The position numbers and the translations under genes are program-made. Below are positions 35,869-44,514 of a stretch of DNA of 64,000 nucleotides, in pieces (within the stretch, counting starts at the first letter, position 1; the number at the start of each line of letters is the position of its first letter). The stretch is from positions 525,615 to 589,614 of the forward strand of contig NZ_CH672414.1 in NCBI RefSeq assembly GCF_000152785.1. Direction: 5' to 3'. This DNA is from Yoonia vestfoldensis SKA53 (GTDB taxonomy: Bacteria; Pseudomonadota; Alphaproteobacteria; Rhodobacterales; Rhodobacteraceae). Under the pieces are notes generated by a model, which saw only the letters and a list, made by a program, of their open reading frames with translations, did not search any database and was not told the DNA's origin.

Positions 35869-36870
35869 TTATTGCAAGCGCCCCATGGTTGCAGCGACAT
35901 CGGCCATGCGCGCCGAAAAGCCCCATTCATTGTCATACCATGCCAGCACCCGCACCGTGCGCCCGCCGACGACTTTGGTCTGGTCGGGGGCAAAGATGCA
36001 GCTTTGTGTGGTGTGGTTGAAATCGATGCTGACCTTGGCTTCGTCATCATAGGCCAGGACCATGCCCATATACCCGCCTGCGGCCTCGGCCACGATAGCG
36101 TTGACTTCTGCGACGGTGACGGATTTGCCCGCCTCGAATGTCAGGTCCACGGCGCTGACATTGGGGGTGGGCACGCGCATCGCGGTGCCGTCAAGCTTGC
36201 CTGCCAGTTCGGGCAACACCTCGCCCAAGGCTTTGGCGGCACCCGTTGATGTCGGGATCATCGCCATTGCGGCAGCGCGCGCGCGATACAGATCGTCATG
36301 CCGGCGGTCCAATGTCGGCTGGTCGCCGGTATAGCTGTGGATCGTGGTCATGATGCCGCGTTCGATCCCGATGGCATCGTTCAAGACCTTGGCCAGCGGG
36401 GCAAGGCAATTGGTGGTGCAGGACCCGTTCGACACCAGCCGTTCGGTCGCCAGCAGGTCGCGGTGATTGACGCCGTAAACCACCGTGCGGTCTACGTTTG
36501 TGGCAGGCGCCGAGATCAGCACCTTGCGCGCGCCACGGTCCAGATGCACGGCAGCCTTGTGGCCGTCGTTGAACTTGCCGGTGCATTCGAGCACGACATC
36601 AACGCCGTCCCAATCCAGCGTGGCGGGGTCATAGCTTGACATCACGTCGATGGGGCCGCGCCCAAGGTCGAGCGTATTGCCTTTGACGCTCACCGGATGG
36701 CCGAACCTGCCATGCACGGAATCGTATTTCAGCAGATGCGCATTGGTGGCGATGGGACCGGTGGCGTTGATCTTGACGACCTGCACGTCATTGCGTCCCG
36801 CTTCGGTGATATGCGCCAATGTGCAGCGTCCGATGCGGCCAAACCCGTTGATCCCGATGGTGATTGTCAT
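35869..36870 (-). CDS. gap: Glyceraldehyde-3-phosphate dehydrogenase, type I (paralogue 2)
   Basis: The 333-residue paralogue has [10 protein letters not shown], the catalytic Cys in SNGSCTTNCL and the His in [11 protein letters not shown], so it should be active. The coenzyme-selecting stretch is KINATGPI, where the other copy has AINDLGPV: the NAD-binding Asp is replaced by Ala and the Leu by Thr, which suggests NADP can be used. The residue before the TSTGAAKA segment remains Pro. Three LacI-type operators lie upstream. It follows tkt on the same strand after 178 bp. Confidence 0.95.
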   Translation of the reverse strand: MTITIGINGFGRIGRCTLAHITEAGRNDVQVVKINATGPIATNAHLLKYDSVHGRFGHPVSVKGNTLDLGRGPIDVMSSYDPATLDWDGVDVVLECTGKFNDGHKAAVHLDRGARKVLISAPATNVDRTVVYGVNHRDLLATERLVSNGSCTTNCLAPLAKVLNDAIGIERGIMTTIHSYTGDQPTLDRRHDDLYRARAAAMAMIPTSTGAAKALGEVLPELAGKLDGTAMRVPTPNVSAVDLTFEAGKSVTVAEVNAIVAEAAGGYMGMVLAYDDEAKVSIDFNHTTQSCIFAPDQTKVVGGRTVRVLAWYDNEWGFSARMADVAATMGRLQ

Positions 36871-36946
36871 GTGGCACCCCTATGTCTGCATGCGTCGTGC
36901 AGATTGTATGCCGCGGTGTCCAGAAAAAAGTGACTTGTTGTCAGGG

Positions 36947-37004
36947 TGTTAACGGTAACAGACGGGTTTTTGTGCTGTTACCGCTAAATGTTTGCGCCAA
37001 CATT
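36947..37004. promoter_or_regulatory. Cluster of three LacI-type operators upstream of gap paralogue 2
   Basis: TGTTAACGGTAACA (36947-36960), TGTTACCGCTAAAT (36976-36989, weaker) and AATGTTTGCGCCAACATT (36987-37004) share the TGTTNNCGNNAACA pattern found upstream of the other gap gene. The centres of the two strong sites are 42 bp apart, four helical turns, so bound dimers would face the same side. A LacI-family regulator such as CceR is the likely binder. Confidence 0.65.
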
Positions 37005-37015
37005 CGGGCGGATGG

Positions 37016-37041
37016 GTAAGGTGGGTTTGAACCCACCTTAC
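37016..37041. repeat. 26-bp palindromic 3' element, copy 3
   Basis: A perfect palindrome of 12-nt arms GTAAGGTGGGTT/AACCCACCTTAC with a TG loop, 7 bp after the tkt stop. It is the most symmetric of the three copies. Confidence 0.7.
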
Positions 37042-37048
37042 GCCGGTT

Positions 37049-39067
37049 TTACTTGATCAGCGATTTGACCTTGTCGGCCACGCCCTGCGCAGTGATGCCA
37101 AATTCCGCATACAGACGTTCCGCCGGCGCAGAGGCACCGAAGCCATGCATGCCGACGAAGCCGGACTTTTCACGCTTGCCACCCTCGCCAAACAGCCAGC
37201 GGTCCCAGCCGAACCGGATACCCGCCTCGACCGCGACACGCACGGGGCCTGCGGGCAGCACACGGCGGCGATAGCTGGCGTCCTGTTCCTCGAACAATTC
37301 CCAGCAAGGCATGGACACAACCCGTGTCCCGATGCCTTGGGCCTGCAACAGATCGCGCGCGGCCAGCGCGATTTCCACCTCGGACCCGGTGGCCATGATG
37401 ATCGCCTGCCGCTTGCCATCCGCATCGGTGAGCACATAGCCACCCTGCGCGGTCAGGTTCTTGTTGGTGTGGGTCTTGCGCACCGTGGGCAGGTTCTGGC
37501 GCGACAGGGCCAGCACGCTTGGCGTGGTTTTGCTGGTCAGCGCGATTTCCCAGGCTTCGGCCGTTTCAATCGTATCGGCAGGGCGGAACACATGCATGTT
37601 CGGCGTGGCGCGCAGCATCGCCAGATGTTCGATAGGCTGGTGGGTCGGGCCATCTTCGCCCAGACCGATGCTGTCATGCGTCATCACATAGGTCACCGGC
37701 ACGCCCATCAGCGCGGACAGGCGCATCGCGCCGCGGGCGTAATCGGTGAAACACATGAAGGTGCCGCCATAGGCGCGCGCCCCGCCATGCAGCGCCATGC
37801 CGTTCATCGCCGCAGCCATCCCATGTTCGCGGATACCGTAATAGATATACCGCCCCTTGCGGGTATCGGGATGGAACACGCCCAGATCACCGGTTTTGGT
37901 GTTGTTCGACCCTGTCAGATCGGCCGAACCACCGATGGTTTCCGGCATGATCGGGTTGATGACTTCCAGCGTCATTTCGGACGATTTGCGCGTCGCGACT
38001 GATGGCGCGCTTTCAGAGATCTGCTTTTTCAGCGCGCGGATCGTGGCGGATAGTTTCTTGGGCGCGTCACCGGCATAGGCACGGGTGAATTCGGCCTGTC
38101 TGGCAGCCGATAGCGCGGCAAAGCGGGCGTCCCAAGCGGCCCGGGTGGCCGCACCGCGCGCGCCGATGGCTTTCCATGCGTCCAGAACGTCATCGGCCAC
38201 TTCAAACGCGCCCATCGGCGCGCCATAGGCGGTTTTTGCCGCAGCCAGCTGGTCGGCATTGGTCAAGGCACCATGGCCTTTGGACGTGTCCTGCGCCGCA
38301 TGTCCCAGCGCGATATGGGTCTTGCACGCGATCATCGAGGGGCGCGGATCAGCCTTGGCCGCCACAATTGCCGCGTCGATGGCGACCGGATCATGCCCGT
38401 CGATTTCCTGCACATGCCAGCCCGATGCGGCAAAGCGCGCTGGCTGGTCGGTGATATCGGCGATATCGACAGTGCCGTCGATGGTGATGTTGTTGTTGTC
38501 CCAGAACACAACCAGATGACCCAGCTTTTGCATCCCAGCCAGACCGATCGCCTCTTGGCTCACACCTTCCATCAGGCAGCCGTCACCGGCGATCACATAG
38601 GTGTGGTGATCGACAATCTTGGCCCCCCAATGGGCGCGCTGGATTTCCTCGGCGATGGCGAAACCGACCGAATTGGCGATGCCCTGGCCCAGGGGGCCGG
38701 TGGTGGTTTCAATGCCGCGCGCATGGCCATATTCGGGGTGGCCTGCGGTTTTGGCACCCCATTGGCGGAAATCCTTGATCTGCTGAAGCGTGATATCCTC
38801 GTATCCGGTCAGATACATCAGCGCATAAAGTAACATCGACCCATGCCCTGCCGACAGAATGAACCGGTCGCGGTCGGGCCATGCAGGGGACTTTGGGTCG
38901 AATTTCAGATGGTTCTGGAACAGCACTGTTGCGACATCGGCCATGCCCATCGGCATGCCGGAATGGCCCGAATTGGCAGCCGCGACCGCATCAAGCGTCA
39001 GGGTGCGGATGGCGGTGGCCTTTTTCCAGTGATCGGGGTGCGCAGAACGCAGGGCGGCAATATCCAA
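37049..39067 (-). CDS. tkt: Transketolase
   Basis: Transketolase moves two-carbon units between sugar phosphates in the pentose phosphate (and Calvin) cycles. The 672-residue product has the ThDP motif [13 protein letters not shown]...[27 protein letters not shown], the catalytic E-H segment [14 protein letters not shown] and [14 protein letters not shown]. It heads a minus-strand block with two gap genes. No operator of the gap type was found in the 250 bp upstream, so its control may differ. Confidence 0.97.
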   Translation of the reverse strand: MDIAALRSAHPDHWKKATAIRTLTLDAVAAANSGHSGMPMGMADVATVLFQNHLKFDPKSPAWPDRDRFILSAGHGSMLLYALMYLTGYEDITLQQIKDFRQWGAKTAGHPEYGHARGIETTTGPLGQGIANSVGFAIAEEIQRAHWGAKIVDHHTYVIAGDGCLMEGVSQEAIGLAGMQKLGHLVVFWDNNNITIDGTVDIADITDQPARFAASGWHVQEIDGHDPVAIDAAIVAAKADPRPSMIACKTHIALGHAAQDTSKGHGALTNADQLAAAKTAYGAPMGAFEVADDVLDAWKAIGARGAATRAAWDARFAALSAARQAEFTRAYAGDAPKKLSATIRALKKQISESAPSVATRKSSEMTLEVINPIMPETIGGSADLTGSNNTKTGDLGVFHPDTRKGRYIYYGIREHGMAAAMNGMALHGGARAYGGTFMCFTDYARGAMRLSALMGVPVTYVMTHDSIGLGEDGPTHQPIEHLAMLRATPNMHVFRPADTIETAEAWEIALTSKTTPSVLALSRQNLPTVRKTHTNKNLTAQGGYVLTDADGKRQAIIMATGSEVEIALAARDLLQAQGIGTRVVSMPCWELFEEQDASYRRRVLPAGPVRVAVEAGIRFGWDRWLFGEGGKREKSGFVGMHGFGASAPAERLYAEFGITAQGVADKVKSLIK

Positions 39068-39321
39068 GGGGGCAGTCCTTTAACCAAAGGGATTAAATTC
39101 TATGAACAGCGTCATAACAGGGTCGCCCCCAAGATCAAGCGCGACAGCTAACCTGTTCTGATCTATGCCGTCAGCGCGTTTGCCGCGCTGCGGTTGATCG
39201 CATAGGATTTGGAAATGCCGGAACGATTCGGGGTAAGCGCCGCTGACCGGGGTCGATACCGGGGTGAAGGTCTGGCCCTGATCGGGGCAATCGGGCGTCG
39301 CAGAATGTGAAAGGTCGGTCA

Positions 39322-39867
39322 ATGAGTGATGTGCTGGAACTTGGTCATCGGATCACGGTGGCTTTGGACCGAATACGCCGCGGCATGGAGGCGCAGGACA
39401 AGGCTGATGCGGCGGAAAGCTCGCTTTTTGACGCCTTGCGGGCCGAGCAGGCGCAGACCGGCGCGCTGCGGGACCAGATCCAGCAATTGCAGGCTGCGCT
39501 AGAGACACAAGACGCGCAGGCCGCGCAGGCCGCGCTGGATGCTCAGATTGCAGATCAGGCAGCACTGCATGCAAAGGACGCGCAGGTCGCTGCGCTGACC
39601 GTGCGGTTGGAAACCCAAGCGGCCCAGTTGCAGACCATGGATGCGCATTTGCAGGGCTTGCGCGCCGCGACCCAGCAATTGCGCGATCTCAATGGCCAAT
39701 TGCGCCAGGCGCTGACGGTGGGGCTTGCACCCGGCATGATCGACACGGCCCTGGCCGCCGAAATTGACGCCTTGCAGGCGCTGCGCGCCACCGATGCCGC
39801 CGAGATTGATATGATTTTGGCCGAACTCAAACCCCTGATCGAGGACGCCGCCCATGCCGCAGGTTGA
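39322..39867 (+). CDS. zauP: Coiled-coil protein beside zapA, probable ZauP
   Basis: A 181-residue Ala/Gln-rich protein, almost entirely heptad-like coiled coil from about residue 35 to 130, with no membrane segment. The ATG at 39322 has GAAAGG upstream. Its end overlaps zapA by 14 bp. In Caulobacter, zapA is co-transcribed with zauP, a coiled-coil partner that helps ZapA act on FtsZ; position and architecture suggest the same here, but sequence identity in coiled coils is weak evidence. Confidence 0.65.
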   Translation: MSDVLELGHRITVALDRIRRGMEAQDKADAAESSLFDALRAEQAQTGALRDQIQQLQAALETQDAQAAQAALDAQIADQAALHAKDAQVAALTVRLETQAAQLQTMDAHLQGLRAATQQLRDLNGQLRQALTVGLAPGMIDTALAAEIDALQALRATDAAEIDMILAELKPLIEDAAHAAG

Positions 39868-40246
39868 AATTTTTATCGGCGGGCGCACGTTTGAAGTGGC
39901 CTGTCAGGAAGGCGAGGAACATTTCCTGCATTCCGCCGCCGCCATGCTGGACGCCGAAGCCGCGACACTGGCCGAACAGATCGGCCGTCTGCCCGAAGCG
40001 CGGATGCTGCTGATGGCGGGGCTGCTTTTGGCCGACAAGACCGCCGGTCTGGAAGACAAGCTGCGCGAGGCGCAGGTCGAAGCGGTGGCACTGCGCGCCA
40101 AGCTGGATGATGCCCAAGCGCAGCCAGCACCCGCGCCTCAAAGGATCGAAGTGCCTGTGGTGCCTGTCGATGTTGTGGACACATTGGCCGAACTGGCCGC
40201 CAGGGCCGAAGCCCTGGCAGATCAGGTCGATGCGAAACTGGCCTGA
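39854..40246 (+). CDS. zapA: Cell division protein ZapA
   Basis: ZapA bundles FtsZ protofilaments at midcell. The 130-residue protein has the N-terminal ZapA head (EIFIGGRTFEVACQEGEEHFLHSAAAMLDAEA) followed by a coiled coil. The C-terminal extension beyond about residue 95 is Ala/Pro-rich and longer than in E. coli. It is translationally coupled to the upstream coiled-coil gene. Its TGA is directly followed by the TCA complement of the grxD stop, inside a GCCTGATCAGGC palindrome. Confidence 0.9.
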   Translation: MPQVEIFIGGRTFEVACQEGEEHFLHSAAAMLDAEAATLAEQIGRLPEARMLLMAGLLLADKTAGLEDKLREAQVEAVALRAKLDDAQAQPAPAPQRIEVPVVPVDVVDTLAELAARAEALADQVDAKLA

Positions 40247-40606
40247 TCAGGCGTTGGCTTCACGGATCTTTTCGGCGGCGTCCTTATCAAAGGACACGCC
40301 TTTTTCGGCAAACAGCGTGTCCAGCTCGCCCGAGAGGGTCATCTCGGTGATGATGTCGCAACCGCCGACGAATTCGCCCTTGACGTAAAGCTGCGGGATC
40401 GTTGGCCAGTCGGAAAAATCCTTGACGCCTTGGCGGATCTCTTCGTCGGCCAGCACGTTTACATCGGCGAAATCGACGTTCATGAAATTCAGCACCCCTG
40501 CGACGCGGCTGGAAAACCCGCATTGTGGCATGGATTTCGTGCCCTTCATGAACAATACCACATCATTCGATGTGATTGTTTCTTGGATTTGGTCTTTGGC
40601 AGTCAT
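40247..40606 (-). CDS. grxD: Monothiol glutaredoxin (Grx4 family)
   Basis: The 119-residue protein carries the CGFS active site ([10 protein letters not shown]) with [19 protein letters not shown] for glutathione binding. CGFS glutaredoxins bind a [2Fe-2S] cluster, often with BolA, and deliver it to targets. The ATG at 40606 is used because AAGGA lies 7 nt upstream. bolA lies 26 bp before it on the same strand, supporting a Grx4-BolA pair. Confidence 0.96.
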   Translation of the reverse strand: MTAKDQIQETITSNDVVLFMKGTKSMPQCGFSSRVAGVLNFMNVDFADVNVLADEEIRQGVKDFSDWPTIPQLYVKGEFVGGCDIITEMTLSGELDTLFAEKGVSFDKDAAEKIREANA

Positions 40607-40632
40607 GTGGCGGTCCTTTGTCAGGTCGTGTT

Positions 40633-40869
40633 TCAATCGGGCGCCTTGGTGGTCAGTGCCAGCGCGTGCAATTCGCCTTGGCTGCCGTCCATCCGGCCTT
40701 TGAGCGCGGCATAGACCGCGCGTTGCTGCTGCACGCGGTTTAGGCCACGAAAGCTTTCGTCGATGACCTCTGCCGCGAAATGCGCGCCGTCATCGCCTTG
40801 TACGCTGATCCGGGCCTGCGGGAAGCTTTCGCGCAACAGCGTTTCGATCTCATGGGCGGTGATGGGCAT
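40633..40869 (-). CDS. bolA: BolA family protein
   Basis: A 78-residue protein with the BolA fold: N-terminal [30 protein letters not shown] and the [12 protein letters not shown] segment with C-terminal [10 protein letters not shown] (conserved His). It partners CGFS glutaredoxin in iron-sulfur trafficking. It is the first gene of the bolA-grxD pair. Confidence 0.95.
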   Translation of the reverse strand: MPITAHEIETLLRESFPQARISVQGDDGAHFAAEVIDESFRGLNRVQQQRAVYAALKGRMDGSQGELHALALTTKAPD

Positions 40870-40934
40870 CTGCGGTCCTTTTCGGGCGTGTCATGTACAA
40901 ACTAGGTGTGATGCGGGCGGCAGGCAAGACGCTG

Positions 40935-40966
40935 CCTCCGGCGGGAGTATTTTGAGAAATAAGAAG
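40935..40966 (-). repeat. 3'-end element (AAATACTCC type), copy after purL
   Basis: In the purL direction, the stop is followed after 3 nt by CTTCTTATTTCTC and AAAATACTCCCGCCGG; CTCC/GGAG around GGCG can form a small hairpin. Same family as the copies after mmsB and moeA. Confidence 0.6.
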
Positions 40967-40969
40967 CCA

Positions 40970-43129
40970 TCAGGCCAGCGCTTTTTCAAAGCTGGTGCGA
41001 TAGATCAAGGCAAGGTCGGCCAAGGGCGCGCTGTCGCTGCCAAAGGTGATCTGGTCGCCACCGGCCTTGCCCACGGTTGTGACCGGCACGCCGGCCTGAC
41101 CTGCGGCGACCATCAGCGCCTCGGCCTGATCGAAATTGCAGCCGATCAGGTAACGCGCCTGATCCTCGCCGAATAGTGTCGGCGTGTCGCCAGCATCGAG
41201 CGTGATACCCACACCTGCGGATTCGGCCAGTTCAAACACCGCGAGCGCCAAGCCGCCGTCGCCCAGATCGGTACAGGCGGTGATCAGCGTGTGATTGGCG
41301 CGGATGAAATCGCCATGGCGCCGTTCTGCGTCCAGATCGACGGGCGGCGGCGGGCCTTCAGCGCGGTGATAGACCTCTGCCAGCAGGGCGGATTGGCCCA
41401 GATGGCCTGTGGTGTCGCCCACGACCAACAGCACATGGCCGTCGCGCAACTGGCCGCTGATGATCTGGTCGGGGTGGGTGATGATCCCCACGGCCCCGAT
41501 GGTGGGGGTGGGCAGGATGCCCTTGCCGTCGGTTTCGTTATAAAGCGATACGTTGCCCGACACGATCGGCATGTCGAGTGCGGTGACCGCCGCCCCGATC
41601 CCCTGAATGGCGCCGACGAATTGCCCCATGATTTCGGGTTTTTCGGGATTGCCGAAATTCATATTGTCGGTGGTGGCCAGCGGTTTGGCCCCGACGGCGG
41701 TGAGGTTGCGATAGGCTTCGGCGACGGCTTGTTTGCCGCCTTCCACCGGGTCGGCCATCACATAGCGCGGCGTGACGTCAGAAGTGAAGGCCAGCGATTT
41801 ATCCGTGCCATGCACCCGCACGATACCCGCGCCAAGGCCCGGTATCCGTGCGGTATCGCCCATGACCTGAGCGTCGTATTGTTCATAAACCCATTGCTTG
41901 GCCGCGTAATTGGGGCTGCTGATCAGGGCGCGCAGCCCATCAATCGGGTTCACGCCCACCACATCACCCAAAGGCGGCTGTGCCGGTGTTGGCACCCAGG
42001 GCCGGTCATATTCGGGGGCGGACCCGGACAGCGTGGCCAGCGGCAGATCGGCCATCACCACGCCTTTATGCACGACGATAAAGCGGTCCTCTGGGATGGT
42101 TTCGCCGACGATGGCGAAATCGAGATCCCATTTGACGAAAACGGCGCGCGCCTGCGATTCCAGTTCGGGGCGCAGGACCATCAGCATGCGTTCCTGGCTT
42201 TCCGACAGCATCATCTCATAGGCGGTCATGCCGGTTTCGCGCTGTGGCACGGCGTCAAGGTTCAGCCGGATGCCCAGCCCGCCTTTGTCGCCCATTTCCA
42301 CGGCCGAACAGGTCAGGCCAGCCGCACCCATATCCTGAATGGAAATCACCGCACCTGTGGCCATCAGTTCCAATGTCGCTTCCATCAGGCGTTTTTCGGT
42401 GAACGGGTCACCAACCTGCACGGTGGGGCGCTTTTCCTCGATGCTGTCGTCGAATTCGGCCGATGCCATGGTCGCGCCGCCGACGCCGTCGCGCCCGGTT
42501 TTCGCGCCGAGATAAACGACGGGCATCCCTACACCGGAGGCTGCAGAATAGAAAATCTTGTCCGCATCGGCCAGACCGGCGGCAAAGGCGTTCACAAGGC
42601 AATTGCCGTTATAGGCGGCATGAAACCGCACCTCGCCGCCCACGGTCGGCACGCCAAAGGCATTGCCATAGCCACCGACGCCAGCGACGACACCATTGAC
42701 CAGCTGGCGGGTTTTGGGATGGCTGGGTTCGCCAAAGGACAGCGCATTCATCGCCGCAATCGGGCGCGCGCCCATGGTGAACACATCGCGCAGAATACCG
42801 CCCACGCCAGTCGCGGCCCCCTGATAGGGTTCGATATAGCTGGGGTGGTTATGGCTTTCCATCTTGAACACCACGGCCTGACCATCGCCGATATCGACAA
42901 CGCCCGCGTTTTCACCGGGGCCACAGATGACTTGCGGGCCGGTCGTCGGCAGGGTGCGCAGCCATTTTTTTGATGATTTATAGGAACAATGTTCGTTCCA
43001 CATCGCCGAAAAGATGCCCAGTTCAGTAAAGCTTGGCGTGCGGCCGATAATGTCCAGAATGCGCTGATATTCGTCGGGCTTCAGCCCGTGGGCTGCGATG
43101 AGATCGGGCGTGATGGCTGGCTCTGTCAT
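40970..43129 (-). CDS. purL: Phosphoribosylformylglycinamidine synthase, PurL subunit
   Basis: PurL converts FGAR to FGAM in purine synthesis. At 719 residues it is the small form that needs separate PurQ and PurS, not seen here. Landmarks are the N-terminal [46 protein letters not shown] and the C-terminal domain [24 protein letters not shown]. The 3' end carries an AAATACTCC element. Upstream is a GC-rich hairpin (43230-43251) and then the sRNA candidate. Confidence 0.97.
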   Translation of the reverse strand: MTEPAITPDLIAAHGLKPDEYQRILDIIGRTPSFTELGIFSAMWNEHCSYKSSKKWLRTLPTTGPQVICGPGENAGVVDIGDGQAVVFKMESHNHPSYIEPYQGAATGVGGILRDVFTMGARPIAAMNALSFGEPSHPKTRQLVNGVVAGVGGYGNAFGVPTVGGEVRFHAAYNGNCLVNAFAAGLADADKIFYSAASGVGMPVVYLGAKTGRDGVGGATMASAEFDDSIEEKRPTVQVGDPFTEKRLMEATLELMATGAVISIQDMGAAGLTCSAVEMGDKGGLGIRLNLDAVPQRETGMTAYEMMLSESQERMLMVLRPELESQARAVFVKWDLDFAIVGETIPEDRFIVVHKGVVMADLPLATLSGSAPEYDRPWVPTPAQPPLGDVVGVNPIDGLRALISSPNYAAKQWVYEQYDAQVMGDTARIPGLGAGIVRVHGTDKSLAFTSDVTPRYVMADPVEGGKQAVAEAYRNLTAVGAKPLATTDNMNFGNPEKPEIMGQFVGAIQGIGAAVTALDMPIVSGNVSLYNETDGKGILPTPTIGAVGIITHPDQIISGQLRDGHVLLVVGDTTGHLGQSALLAEVYHRAEGPPPPVDLDAERRHGDFIRANHTLITACTDLGDGGLALAVFELAESAGVGITLDAGDTPTLFGEDQARYLIGCNFDQAEALMVAAGQAGVPVTTVGKAGGDQITFGSDSAPLADLALIYRTSFEKALA

Positions 43130-43229
43130 GATGTCCCCTTGGTGCTGCGCCTGTCATACAGAGGCAGGCCCATGGATTAAAGACGCAAAACGCAAGGATT
43201 GCGGTGCTGGCATGCGCTTTCCGGCGGGT

Positions 43230-43251
43230 GGCGGTGGGCCGCACCACCGCC
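43230..43251. other. Hairpin in the purL upstream region
   Basis: An 8-bp stem GGCGGTGG/CCACCGCC with a 6-nt loop, between the sRNA terminator and purL. It could be part of a purL leader or strengthen the preceding terminator. Confidence 0.35.
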
Positions 43252-43260
43252 CCGCAGGGC

Positions 43261-43287
43261 AAAAAAAAGCCGGGCACGAGGCCCGGC
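43261..43287 (-). terminator. Strong Rho-independent terminator of the sRNA candidate
   Basis: On the minus strand, GCCGGGC/GCCCGGC (7 bp, 5-nt loop) is followed by eight T (43268-43261). It lies about 170 bp after the lsrB stop and before purL. Confidence 0.85.
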
Positions 43288-43338
43288 GAAGTCCAACAGG
43301 GAGGTGAGAGCGATGCGCAAGCGCGCATGATGCCCTCG
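43261..43338 (-). ncRNA. Candidate small RNA next to the LsrB/VtlR homologue
   Basis: A free-standing unit of about 78 nt: promoter at 43345-43374, a 5' hairpin ATGCGC-GCTT-GCGCAT (43313-43328), a single-stranded linker containing CTCACCTCCCTGTT, and a terminator hairpin with T8. The CACCUCCC stretch resembles the anti-Shine-Dalgarno sites of trans-acting sRNAs such as AbcR. No open frame of note fits the transcript. CCUCCCUGUU is perfectly complementary to the lpdA ribosome binding site (23373-23382). The start site is estimated from the promoter. It lies downstream of a gene for an LsrB/VtlR-like LysR protein, where AbcR sRNAs occur in rhizobia; homology to AbcR is not established. Confidence 0.65.
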
Positions 43339-43344
43339 ACCGGA

Positions 43345-43374
43345 CAGATAGGGTGCGTTTTTTGACCGTTCAAG
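43345..43374 (-). promoter_or_regulatory. Promoter of the sRNA candidate
   Basis: On the minus strand, CTTGAAC (43374-43368) and CCCTATCT (around 43353-43346) are present; as sigma-70 it reads TTGAAC-N17-TATCTG. The CTTGAA...CCCTAT pair also resembles heat-shock sigma RpoH promoters. TTGAACGGTCAA (43373-43362) is a near-palindrome that could bind a LysR-type protein. Confidence 0.55.
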
Positions 43375-43455
43375 AAAAAATGTCTGCCACATGCGCATTG
43401 CCGCTATGCGATTTTTGCATGGCTTGGTAGGGCGATCCCCCGCGCCGGGCCTTGC

Positions 43456-44361
43456 CTATTGCGGCGCGGCTTCGCGGATCTTGCGGCGGTGGGCAAAGAT
43501 TTCTTCCTGCACGAAATCGCGGAATGCGGCGATCCGTTTGGATTGGCGCAATTCCTCGGGGTAGGCCAGGAATACGGGGACTTCGCCGCTTTCAAGATCG
43601 GGCAGGACGCGCACGAGATCGGGGAAATCCTCGGTGACGTAATCGGGCAGCACACCGATCCCGATATTGTTCAATACGCCCTGCAACACGCCAAAGTAAT
43701 TATTGACGGTAAACAGGTGCTGGATGTCACTGGTCAGCAAATGCTGCACCAGCGTTGCCCCTGCCGCGACCTGGATTGAATTAAGACTTTGGCAGACCAG
43801 CCGGTGGTCCGACAGATCCAGCAGCGATTCTGGCGTGCCGTTCGTTTCCAGATAGGTGGGCGATGCATAAAGCCGCATCCTGACCGACATCAGCCGTTTG
43901 CGGATCAGATCGGCCTGTGACGGTTCTTTCATACGGATGGCGACATCGGCCTCGCGCATCGGCAGGTCGAGCACGCGTTCTTCCAGCATCAGGTCGATTT
44001 TCAGGTCAGGGTAGGCTTCGAATAATTTGGGCAGGCGCGGGGCCAGCCAAAGCGTGCCGAACCCCGTCGTTGTGGTCACGCGCAGATCACCAAAAACCTC
44101 TTCTTCGCTGTCGCGGATGCGGGCAGAGGCGGTTTCAAGGCGTTTGTTCATTGATTTGGTCGCGTCAAACAGCAATTCACCCTGTTCGGTCAGAATCAGA
44201 CCGCGCGCGTGGCGGTGAAACAGGGTGGTGTTTAACGTTTCTTCCAAGGCGCGAATCTGCCGGCTGACGGCCGATTGCGACAGGTGCAGCGTGTCGCCCG
44301 CATGGGTCAGTGACCCTGCGTCCGCGACCGCGTGAAATATTCTTAGCTTGTCCCAGTCCAT
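43456..44361 (-). CDS. LysR-family regulator of the LsrB/VtlR type
   Basis: A 301-residue LysR protein. The N-terminus (DWDKLRIFHAVADAGS, LHLSQSAVSRQI, LFHRHARGLILTEQGELL) is strikingly close to rhizobial LsrB and Brucella VtlR, regulators tied to envelope, redox control and AbcR-type sRNAs. The effector domain includes RVTTTTGFGTLWLAPRLPKLF and ends with PDYVTEDFPDLVRVLPD and VFLAYPEELRQSKRIAAFRDF. ATG 44361 is chosen as it starts the conserved MDWDKLR; an upstream extension is not supported. It is divergent from the ferredoxin oxidoreductase gene and precedes the sRNA candidate. Confidence 0.88.
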   Translation of the reverse strand: MDWDKLRIFHAVADAGSLTHAGDTLHLSQSAVSRQIRALEETLNTTLFHRHARGLILTEQGELLFDATKSMNKRLETASARIRDSEEEVFGDLRVTTTTGFGTLWLAPRLPKLFEAYPDLKIDLMLEERVLDLPMREADVAIRMKEPSQADLIRKRLMSVRMRLYASPTYLETNGTPESLLDLSDHRLVCQSLNSIQVAAGATLVQHLLTSDIQHLFTVNNYFGVLQGVLNNIGIGVLPDYVTEDFPDLVRVLPDLESGEVPVFLAYPEELRQSKRIAAFRDFVQEEIFAHRRKIREAAPQ

Positions 44362-44514
44362 CCTGTGCTTTCGTTGCCGCTGCTGCCGTGGATGTATACT
44401 AATGATGCTGCGCCTGCAGCAAAAGGTTGTGCAGGCCATTTTTCGCGATTTTTTGCTTTGTAGGTCAGCAATTGTGACCTACGCTCTCGCTATGAGTGCT
44501 TGGGAGGGTGTCAG

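Noticed and set aside
39080..39322. An 80-codon minus-strand frame upstream of tkt
   Set aside because: It begins at a TTG without a ribosome site, has no recognisable features and covers the tkt/zauP promoter region.
41291..42973. A 560-codon open frame opposite purL
   Set aside because: Antisense shadow of a conserved purine enzyme; low-complexity His/Gly-rich product and no ribosome site.
43297..43330. Plus-strand mini-frame MRKRA with a good GGGAGGTGA ribosome site
   Set aside because: The ribosome-site look comes from the complement of the sRNA CACCUCCC segment, and the 5-codon frame lies in the 5' hairpin of the minus-strand sRNA; promoter and terminator support the minus strand.
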